From NCBI GenBank assembly GCA_003233615.1, contig QIMB01000494.1, positions 1 to 5,051 on the forward strand: a DNA stretch of 5,051 nt. The letters run 5' to 3'. This document shows positions 1 through 5,051 of this stretch, in pieces (positions within the stretch are counted from its first letter, which is position 1; every line of letters starts with the position of its first letter). The notes under the pieces are model-generated. The model did not search any database, was not told where the DNA came from, and saw only the letters and a program-made list of their open reading frames with translations. This DNA is from Nitrospirota bacterium (lineage in GTDB: Bacteria; Nitrospirota; Nitrospiria; Nitrospirales; UBA8639). The position numbers and the translations under genes were made by a program.

Positions 1-394
1 TCACAGAGCGTACAATGACAGCAATCTCCGGGTTCTTGAGTTGCCCCTTATAGCGATCGACCAAAAGACTTGTTAATTGAGGAGCTGTTAAGGTTGCAGC
101 CTCAACTTCATGAATGAGTTGGAGAGAAATCCGCCCATCCGGGCGCACAATCAAATCCTGTTCATTCAGTTCAGGGTTAAAAAAGAATTTGATACTTAGC
201 TGGTCCCCGGGCTTAATAACATACTGCGCATTGTCAGAAGAGATAAATTTCGTATCCTTCAGGCTCATATTTTTAGAAAACTTTGGAAGACCATCTTTCC
301 CTAAATCTGCAGCTTTGAAAACCTCAACACCCGGCCCGATAGAACTACAGGCAGACAGAAAAATGAACATACTGACTAAAGCTAGCATTCGCAT
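1..394 (-). CDS. Polysaccharide export outer-membrane lipoprotein, Wza family (3' end outside window)
   Basis: Only the first 131 residues are visible; the frame is still open at position 1, so the C-terminal part lies outside. The N-terminus is a lipoprotein signal: a short hydrophobic stretch (residues 4-15) ends in the lipobox LSAC, with the lipidated Cys at residue 16. Residue +2 is Ser, which does not argue for inner-membrane retention. After a linker of about 40 residues comes a Poly_export (PF02563-type) domain, from about residue 58, with YVIKPGDQLSI, VRPDGRISL and KNPEIAVIV, all hallmarks of Wza/KpsD/EpsD-type proteins. Family members form the outer-membrane channel that exports capsule or exopolysaccharide, usually with a Wzc-type co-polymerase encoded nearby. 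The ATG at 394 is chosen because GAGGG lies 8 nt upstream; in-frame ATGs at 409 and 424 have poorer ribosome sites but cannot be excluded. The gene is separated from the upstream biosynthetic genes by a gap with a candidate promoter, so it probably opens its own transcript. Confidence 0.93.
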   Translation of the reverse strand, partial: MRMLALVSMFIFLSACSSIGPGVEVFKAADLGKDGLPKFSKNMSLKDTKFISSDNAQYVIKPGDQLSIKFFFNPELNEQDLIVRPDGRISLQLIHEVEAATLTAPQLTSLLVDRYKGQLKNPEIAVIVRSV

Positions 395-402
395 GTTGAT
401 TT

Positions 403-407
403 CCCTC
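403..407 (-). promoter_or_regulatory. Ribosome binding site of the export lipoprotein gene
   Basis: GAGGG on the minus strand, 8 nt before the ATG at 394. It decides between three in-frame ATGs (394, 409, 424): only the one at 394 has a clear purine-rich site at good spacing, and it leaves a compact lipoprotein signal peptide. Confidence 0.6.
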
Positions 408-535
408 ATTGTTCTTGATGTCATAAAGGAGTATGGAACCTCGATTGAAAAGCAACTTGATCTTCAGTTGCCTAATTATGAATAAAGACTTTTCCGCAGA
501 CCACAATCGCTCATTCAGTTAGCTGGCCTATACGA

Positions 536-564
536 ATAATACCCTACCAAAAAAAACGGATCAA
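536..564 (-). promoter_or_regulatory. Candidate sigma70-type promoter for the export gene
   Basis: On the minus strand a -35 box TTGATC (559-564, 4 of 6 consensus bases) is followed, after exactly 17 bp, by a -10 box TATTAT (536-541, 5 of 6 consensus bases). The spacer holds a run of eight T. Transcription would start near 529 and give a leader of about 135 nt before the ATG at 394. Placement at a gap between two functional blocks supports the call. It is a consensus match by eye only and assumes a housekeeping sigma factor of the usual specificity. Confidence 0.5.
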
Positions 565-597
565 GTTTTCTTGTTGTTCTTCTCCGACAACTCGATC
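549..597 (-). terminator. Candidate intrinsic terminator after the glycosyl transferase gene
   Basis: On the minus strand GATCGAGTT (589-597) can pair with AACTTGATC (559-567) as a 9-bp stem with one G-U pair and a 21-nt loop. The stem is followed 2 nt later by eight T (549-556). It lies 23 nt past the transferase stop codon. The stem is AT-rich and the loop long, so this is weaker than a classical terminator. The T-run is shared with the spacer of the candidate promoter. Confidence 0.38.
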
Positions 598-619
598 TCT
601 GGTATTCCAAGATGATCAT

Positions 620-1249
620 TCATCTATTGTCGTTCATCGGCTGGTTTTTAGAGATTCTTAATAATAACAGAATCGTACCGATCAAAATTTTCAGATCTAA
701 CCAAAATGACTGGTGGTGTAAATAGTACAAATTGTGGGCTAATTTCTTTGGCATAAGAGTCTTAATGTAGTAACGTTCAGGATCGTCCTGCTGCTGATCA
801 AGTAAGGCAGCATCATGTAAATGACCTCGAATCACCGTAATATCAGTACAGCCAGGACGGAGCGCAAGAATCTTTTTCTGTTCATCATTATACAAACGTA
901 CGTACTTTTCTACCTCAGGTCGTGGACCGACCAAGCTCATTTCGCCCTTTATCACATTCAACATCTGTGGAATTTCGTCTAATTTGAGCATGCGCAAATA
1001 GTACCCCAGAAGGGTAATTCTTGGATCCCGTGTTCCATGTGTAATCTCTTGTCCCTCGGATGCTTGGTGTACACGCATCGTACGAAATTTCCATAATAAA
1101 AACTTTTTGCCATCCTTCCCAATCCGTTCTTGCTTGTAAAAGATTGGGCCTGGATCGAAAATAGCAATTGCAGTCATGATCAATAGACCAAAAGGAAGAA
1201 ATACGAGAAGAACACTGATGCTTATCAGAATATCCGTAAACCGTTTCAC
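620..1249 (-). CDS. PglC-type undecaprenyl-phosphate sugar phosphotransferase (monotopic PGT)
   Basis: A 209-residue small-form bacterial sugar transferase (PF02397-type), the size of PglC rather than of the long WbaP/WcaJ enzymes. Such enzymes start glycan assembly by moving a sugar phosphate from a UDP-sugar to undecaprenyl phosphate at the inner face of the cytoplasmic membrane. Visible features: an N-terminal hydrophobic helix with a central Pro (residues 7-31, Pro19), as in the re-entrant helix of this family; PGPIFYKQERIG (33-44); WKFRTM (53-58); the catalytic Asp-Glu pair in LKLDEIPQ (Asp91-Glu92); and EMSLVGPRPEVEKY (103-116). The C-terminal part has RPGCTDITVIRG where many relatives have RPGIT. 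The GTG at 1249 is chosen because the protein then begins VKRFTDIL, as family members do. It sits 7 nt after the deacetylase stop with no clear ribosome site, so it is probably reached by translational coupling. An in-frame ATG at 1300 would overlap the deacetylase and add 17 residues. The sugar specificity cannot be told from the sequence. Confidence 0.93.
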   Translation of the reverse strand: MKRFTDILISISVLLVFLPFGLLIMTAIAIFDPGPIFYKQERIGKDGKKFLLWKFRTMRVHQASEGQEITHGTRDPRITLLGYYLRMLKLDEIPQMLNVIKGEMSLVGPRPEVEKYVRLYNDEQKKILALRPGCTDITVIRGHLHDAALLDQQQDDPERYYIKTLMPKKLAHNLYYLHHQSFWLDLKILIGTILLLLRISKNQPMNDNR

Positions 1250-1256
1250 GACTAAA

Positions 1257-1925
1257 TTAGAGCACAACGAGATTACGCATAAGCATAAATGGCTCCGCAT
1301 ATTCAAAGCCGACGCTACTTCCCCAAAACTTGGCCTGATTTTCAACGGCTTCAAGAGACCGGGGATGGGGATATGGGGGAGTCTCTGAGGAATAGTGGGC
1401 TAAAGCTCTAATTTTCTGAGGTAGGGTGGTAGCTATATCAACAAACCAATTTGGCACAAAGCTTCTTCCAGCAAAATATGGAGCCCACTCTGTAGAAGAG
1501 GGAACAGAATAACTCAGCACCCGCTGTACGATTCCACCGGGCTTGGGGCGAGTGGCGACGAGTGTTGCTTCGTGCAGAAGCTGGTGATCCCGATTCATAT
1601 CGCCAAAGTGGTGGGTATAGACCACTTCACAGTGGTATTTGACAATAAGCGCCTCAATCGCTTTGGTGAGATCAATTTGAGAATAGGTATCTAATTTTTG
1701 GTCCGGGAATCCTAAAAACTCTGGGGGTTGGGCTCCGAGCTCCGCACACGATTTCACACACGCACTCTTCAAATCCTTTCTTTTCTCTTCAGAATAACGC
1801 ACTTGAGACGCATCTGCAAAAATAGCGGGATACACCACATCGTGCTGCTGAACATGTCGAGCCAGAGTCCCACCGAGTCCCAAGACCTCATCATCCGGAT
1901 GTGCACTTACAACAAGAATATTCAT
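1257..1925 (-). CDS. PIG-L/LmbE-family zinc-dependent deacetylase
   Basis: A complete 222-residue PIG-L (PF02585-type) protein. The family removes N-acetyl groups from GlcNAc-type sugars in cytosolic or membrane-linked substrates; known members include MshB and the GlcNAc-PI deacetylase. The first metal motif is SAHPDDEVLGLGG (residues 7-19); by comparison with MshB, His9 and Asp12 bind zinc and Asp11 is the general base. The second motif is THHFGDMNRDHQ (104-115), with His114 as the third zinc ligand. No signal peptide or membrane helix is seen, so it should act in the cytoplasm. The ATG at 1925 overlaps the TGA of the methyltransferase (ATGA) and is preceded by AAGGA at 6-nt spacing, inside the end of that gene; the two are surely cotranscribed and probably coupled. 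The context (dehydratase, methyltransferase, initiating transferase) suggests that it deacetylates an amino sugar of the polysaccharide or its precursor; this is inference. Confidence 0.93.
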   Translation of the reverse strand: MNILVVSAHPDDEVLGLGGTLARHVQQHDVVYPAIFADASQVRYSEEKRKDLKSACVKSCAELGAQPPEFLGFPDQKLDTYSQIDLTKAIEALIVKYHCEVVYTHHFGDMNRDHQLLHEATLVATRPKPGGIVQRVLSYSVPSSTEWAPYFAGRSFVPNWFVDIATTLPQKIRALAHYSSETPPYPHPRSLEAVENQAKFWGSSVGFEYAEPFMLMRNLVVL

Positions 1926-2752
1926 TCATTTTCCTTATACAGAGTCAGCCCGATCGCGCGTTTATAAATGATATAACGTCCATTCTTCTCTATTTCCATT
2001 TTTACACGTTTCACAAATTCCTTTGCAAACTGCTCTCGTGCATCATGTTGTTCACTATCTTCCTGAAACAGTAATGACGCACGAAAATACTCTTCCACAG
2101 CTTTCACACCATGGTCTCCTTCAAAAAATACACGATTCACAAACGGAGAGACTTCCACGCGATGAAATATCTCATAGGCCGCAGGGATCACTTCATTGTT
2201 GATTCGCCAGAGTCGCTCTGAAAAATTCTTTGGGAGCTCTTGTTTCGTGATGTCACGATTAAGATCATAAAACTCCCGAGAATTATCCCAGGCAGGGCCG
2301 ACAAGAAAACAGCGCCCGCCACTTTTCAATAGTCGTTTAAACTCTCTGAGCGATGCACGAATATCGTCAACGTAATAAATCGAATAGCAGCTCGTGATCA
2401 CATCAAAGGTGTGATCACTCTGAGGAAACGGGACACTGGCACTATGGTCCAGCAATTCAATGTTCGCCTTATCAGCTAGCTTCTCCCGAGCTTTGTCCAA
2501 AAGCCCAGGAACTTGGCTGAAAATATCAGCGCCTATCACCTTACCAGTGCTACCGACTAAATCAGAGAACACCGCTACTTGTTTTCCGTTACCACATCCC
2601 ACATCCATAACCATCTCACCCTGAGAGATGTGAACCCGTGCTTGTATCCATTCCTCCAAATCATAGTCCGCATTCTTGTTGATTTCCGACCGAAGGACAT
2701 TACCAATGTGAGCGGAAACTTCCTCTTGAGATACTCCTGATGCCTTTGTCAT
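1922..2752 (-). CDS. Class I SAM-dependent methyltransferase
   Basis: A complete 276-residue protein with a Methyltransf_11/25-like Rossmann fold. The SAM-binding motif I is VMDVGCGNG (residues 48-56). The motif II acidic residue is Asp76 in VIGADIF. The later stretches FDVITSCYSIYYVDD and LKSGGRCFLVGP match the post-motif and motif IV regions of UbiE-like enzymes. The C-terminal third, rich in charged and aromatic residues, has no motif I recognise and probably binds the acceptor. The acceptor is unknown; given its neighbours, a sugar hydroxyl, amino or carboxyl group of the surface glycan is likely, but a lipid or small-molecule target cannot be excluded. The ATG at 2752 has AGGA 10 nt upstream, slightly long spacing; the upstream ATG at 2757 hits a stop after one codon. 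The gene follows the dehydratase-REC gene by 130 bp and overlaps the next gene by 4 bp. Confidence 0.9.
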   Translation of the reverse strand: MTKASGVSQEEVSAHIGNVLRSEINKNADYDLEEWIQARVHISQGEMVMDVGCGNGKQVAVFSDLVGSTGKVIGADIFSQVPGLLDKAREKLADKANIELLDHSASVPFPQSDHTFDVITSCYSIYYVDDIRASLREFKRLLKSGGRCFLVGPAWDNSREFYDLNRDITKQELPKNFSERLWRINNEVIPAAYEIFHRVEVSPFVNRVFFEGDHGVKAVEEYFRASLLFQEDSEQHDAREQFAKEFVKRVKMEIEKNGRYIIYKRAIGLTLYKENE

Positions 2753-2882
2753 GCCATGTTATTCCTATTCTTTCTGTGAAGATCCAAAGTACCTTGAGAT
2801 TATCGGTAAGGGAGAGACGTTACATAAGGGGCATCAGTGTTCTGCTGATACACATAAAGAGGGAAGCACCACAAAAACTATG

Positions 2883-5051
2883 CTACGAATACTGAAGAAT
2901 TCGATCAATAGCCGGCAACAATTCCTCAAATTGTTCAGGCTTGGAAAATACGGCACACGCTCCCGCTTGCAAGACCTTGTCTTTATCCTCTTCCGCGAAA
3001 TTTCCACTCACCACCATCACGAGTTGCTGACTGACACCATTGTCGCCTTTCAGCCGTTTAAGAAATTCAAGACCTTCACATACTGGCATTTTGTGATTAT
3101 CGGTGATCACCAAATCAATATGCTCTTTTTCAAGCCACGCTAAGGCTGCTGTCGTATGCTCTGCTTCTTTGCACACATACCCACGAGCCTCAAGCACAAC
3201 ACGAATGGCCGTCCGCGCATCAAGATCATCATCCACAATGAGAATCCGCTTGATGTCGGGTGCGAGAGTCCCTGCTGAGAATGGAACATTACCTGGTAAC
3301 GATTGTCCTTCGCTCAAATTGTTTTTTGGACAAAATGTGGGCACAAGTTGATGCAAATACTGGAGAACCACCTGAGGATCATTCAGCTGAGACCGCTCCG
3401 CTACTTCATGCATTGTATCGAACACAGTGAAATCCAAAAAGGCGGTAGCATCGACCTTAAGAATCTTGTCCAGGGAGGATGGCCGCGCTATTTCACCCTG
3501 CCCAATCAACTCCTCTTCCAATTTTTCCCCGGGCCGCAATCCCACAAACTCAATCGCAATTTCCTTATGAGGCAGCCGGCCCGAAAGGCGGATGAGGTTA
3601 CGAGCAAGATCCACTAGTTTAATTTGCTCTCCCATTTCCAGCAGATAAATCGCACCTTGTTCGCCGAGCGTAGCAGCTTGCAACACCAAACCCACAGCCT
3701 CCGGGATCGACATGAAATATCGTCGAACCTCTGGATGGGTCACCGTGACTGGGCCTCCCGCATTGATCTGTGCTTGAAACCGCGGCACCACACTGCCATT
3801 ACTCCCCAAGACATTGCCAAAGCGCACAGTGAGAAAACATGTAGTACCTTGTTGAGCTAATGTCTGAATGACTAATTCGGCGCCTCGTTTCGTCGCTCCC
3901 ATGACACTCGAAGGGTTGACCGCCTTATCAGTGGAAATCAACACAAAGTGCTCAACCCCGCCTTGCATAGCCGCTTCTGCCACGACCCGTGTCCCCAGCA
4001 CATTATTTTTCAACGCTTCGCCTGGATTCATTTCCATTAAAGGAACATGCTTGTGCGCCGCTGCATGAAAAATAATATCGGGTTGATGTTTCTGTATCGT
4101 TTCTCTGAGACGCTCGACATCCGTGATGTCTCCGAGCACTGGATGGATTAACAAGGCGTGACCATGGTCAGCCAATTCACTTCCGATTGTATACAAACTA
4201 TTCTCATGGCGCTCATAGAGAATGAGAGCTTTCGGACGAAACCCAACAATTTGACGACAGAGTTCCGAACCGATGGAGCCTCCGGCTCCGGTCACAAAGA
4301 CACACTTCCCTTCGATTAGTCGTTGGACAGGCTGAGGATTTAAATCAACCGGCGGTCGCTGAAGTAAATCTTCAATCACAAGAGGTCGTATCTGGTTGAT
4401 GGAGACTTTACCCTCTAAAATATCTTCCAGCCTTGGCAGCGTCTTAATAGGCAGTTTAAACGGCGATAAAATTGTCGTAATGTCCCTCACAATGGCAGGG
4501 TCTACTCCAGGCAACGCTACTAAGACTTCCTCCGGTTTTAATGTCTGAAGAAGATCAGCTAAATCATGCCGAACACCAAGGACTTGTACACCATGAATGC
4601 GCTTGCCTAATTTAGATGGGTCGTCATCGACAAACCCTATTGGCGCATAGGAACAGGATGGATGCGTCTGCATTTCACGAACGATCTTTGCTCCAGCATC
4701 GCCCGCTCCAACAATTAACACACGCTTCATTCGACTCAGAACCTTGCGTTCTCGAAAAAGTCTGACCGCAAGCCTGAGACCAACCAGCAACCCCACCAAC
4801 ACGATACTATCCATGAGATAAACAGCACGGGGATAGCCGGTCGCCTCAAATCCCCACACCACCACGCCATAAAAGACGAGGGTTCCCGTCAGCACACCCA
4901 CTACGATTTTCTTGACATCCCAAATACTCACGTATCGCCACAGGCCTTCGTTCAGACGAAAAACCATAAACGACAGCCCACGAATCACAATGAGCCACGG
5001 CAACATGTCAGTAAAGAGCTGAAAGGCCTCTGATGGGATCTGACCATCAAA
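2883..5051 (-). CDS. Membrane-bound nucleotide-sugar 4,6-dehydratase (WbpM/PglF/CapD type) fused to a receiver domain (5' end outside window)
   Basis: 722 residues are visible and the frame is open to 5051. The first visible residues, FDGQIP, are typical of this family's segment just after the first membrane helix, so perhaps 30-60 residues are missing. Numbering from the window edge: hydrophobic segments at about 16-33, 49-68 and 76-99; a CoA_binding_3-like Rossmann domain with VLIVGAGDAG (111-120); then the catalytic SDR domain (PF02719-type) with FVTGAGGSIGSEL (252-264), HAAAHKHVP, and the active-site run STDKAVNPSSVMGATK (Asp375, Lys376, Met384, Lys388). Met in place of the usual catalytic Tyr is the mark of the long WbpM/PglF dehydratases, which convert UDP-GlcNAc to its 4-keto-6-deoxy form. 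RFGNVLGSNGSV and LRPGEKLEEEL follow. After a linker of about 28 residues (near 572-599) comes a complete receiver domain, described separately. It probably supplies a deoxy-amino sugar for the glycan started by the PglC-like enzyme encoded downstream. The main fold is certain; the exact substrate is inferred. Confidence 0.95.
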   Translation of the reverse strand, partial: FDGQIPSEAFQLFTDMLPWLIVIRGLSFMVFRLNEGLWRYVSIWDVKKIVVGVLTGTLVFYGVVVWGFEATGYPRAVYLMDSIVLVGLLVGLRLAVRLFRERKVLSRMKRVLIVGAGDAGAKIVREMQTHPSCSYAPIGFVDDDPSKLGKRIHGVQVLGVRHDLADLLQTLKPEEVLVALPGVDPAIVRDITTILSPFKLPIKTLPRLEDILEGKVSINQIRPLVIEDLLQRPPVDLNPQPVQRLIEGKCVFVTGAGGSIGSELCRQIVGFRPKALILYERHENSLYTIGSELADHGHALLIHPVLGDITDVERLRETIQKHQPDIIFHAAAHKHVPLMEMNPGEALKNNVLGTRVVAEAAMQGGVEHFVLISTDKAVNPSSVMGATKRGAELVIQTLAQQGTTCFLTVRFGNVLGSNGSVVPRFQAQINAGGPVTVTHPEVRRYFMSIPEAVGLVLQAATLGEQGAIYLLEMGEQIKLVDLARNLIRLSGRLPHKEIAIEFVGLRPGEKLEEELIGQGEIARPSSLDKILKVDATAFLDFTVFDTMHEVAERSQLNDPQVVLQYLHQLVPTFCPKNNLSEGQSLPGNVPFSAGTLAPDIKRILIVDDDLDARTAIRVVLEARGYVCKEAEHTTAALAWLEKEHIDLVITDNHKMPVCEGLEFLKRLKGDNGVSQQLVMVVSGNFAEEDKDKVLQAGACAVFSKPEQFEELLPAIDRILQYS
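2886..3251 (-). other. C-terminal response-regulator receiver (REC) domain of the dehydratase
   Basis: About 122 residues at the end of the dehydratase form a whole CheY-like domain. It begins KRILIVDDD, giving the acidic pocket (Asp607-609, numbered from the window edge). The phosphoacceptor is Asp651 in DLVITD, the switch Ser682 is in MVVSG, and Lys704 is in FSKP; their spacing matches CheY. One oddity is NHKMP after the phosphoacceptor, where most receivers have two residues before MP (such as NHMP), so there is a one-residue insertion in the loop after beta-3. The domain has no output module beyond the dehydratase. The frame is continuous through the linker. The linker has no in-frame ATG or GTG with a ribosome site, so the receiver is not a separate gene. 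Its likely role, inferred, is phosphorylation-dependent control or localisation of the dehydratase. Confidence 0.93.

Noticed and set aside
114..485. 123-residue plus-strand open frame at the left end
   Set aside because: It lies antisense to the export lipoprotein, whose lipobox and Poly_export motifs prove the minus-strand frame.
612..619. 8-bp perfect palindrome ATGATCAT just past the transferase stop codon
   Set aside because: Too short and not repeated at other boundaries in the window; expected by chance.
979..1167. 62-residue minus-strand open frame inside the transferase gene
   Set aside because: It is an out-of-frame shadow of the conserved catalytic region of the PglC-like gene and shows no domain features.
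1250..1354. Longer version of the PglC-like protein starting at the ATG at 1354
   Set aside because: The extra 35 residues lie inside the deacetylase gene, in another frame, and do not resemble the family's N-terminus; the hydrophobic anchor starts right after the GTG at 1249.
2831..2851. Hairpin in the spacer after the dehydratase gene (7-bp stem, 7-nt loop)
   Set aside because: The stem is short with one G-U pair and has no T-run after it, so it is not a convincing terminator; I also saw no good promoter in the 130-bp spacer, so the genes are probably cotranscribed.
3255..3338. Possibility that the receiver domain is a separate gene joined to the dehydratase by a sequencing error
   Set aside because: The frame is open throughout the linker. 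The linker contains no in-frame ATG or GTG with a ribosome site that could start a free-standing receiver, and the one ATG in the linker is out of frame.
2751..4068. Several plus-strand open frames opposite the methyltransferase-dehydratase spacer and the dehydratase
   Set aside because: They are antisense shadows of a strongly conserved coding frame, have no recognisable protein features and no convincing ribosome sites.
1..5051. CRISPR arrays, insertion sequences, tRNA or rRNA genes, long repeats
   Set aside because: None seen on either strand by eye; the window is almost fully occupied by the five coding regions and two short gaps.

Overview
The window is a stretch of a bacterial surface-polysaccharide (exopolysaccharide or O-antigen-like) locus. 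All five genes lie on the minus strand, so transcription runs from position 5051 towards position 1. The organism is a Gram-negative bacterium, because the last gene encodes an outer-membrane polysaccharide-export lipoprotein. GC content looks moderate by eye, in the high forties. The phylum cannot be fixed from this sequence alone.

Layout in the order of transcription: (1) 5051-2883, a long WbpM/PglF/CapD-type membrane-bound nucleotide-sugar 4,6-dehydratase whose start lies outside the window. It carries an unusual, complete response-regulator receiver (REC) domain fused to its C-terminus. (2) A 130-bp spacer. (3) 2752-1922, a class I SAM-dependent methyltransferase. (4) 1925-1257, a PIG-L/LmbE-type zinc deacetylase that overlaps the methyltransferase by an ATGA junction. 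(5) 1249-620, a short PglC-type initiating phosphoglycosyl transferase that begins 7 nt after the deacetylase stop. (6) A 225-bp intergenic region with a candidate terminator and a candidate sigma70-like promoter that overlap. (7) 394-1, the 5' part of a Wza-type polysaccharide export lipoprotein that runs off the window.

The genes fit one pathway. The dehydratase would make a 4-keto-6-deoxy HexNAc nucleotide sugar. The PglC-like enzyme would put a sugar phosphate on undecaprenyl phosphate. The deacetylase and methyltransferase would modify the sugar or the growing glycan, and the Wza-like protein would export the polymer. The exact sugar cannot be read from the sequence.

The item most worth attention is the dehydratase-REC fusion. 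The phosphoacceptor Asp, acidic pocket, switch Ser and conserved Lys are all present, with a one-residue insertion just after the phosphoacceptor. It suggests that phospho-signalling may act directly on the enzyme that feeds polysaccharide synthesis.
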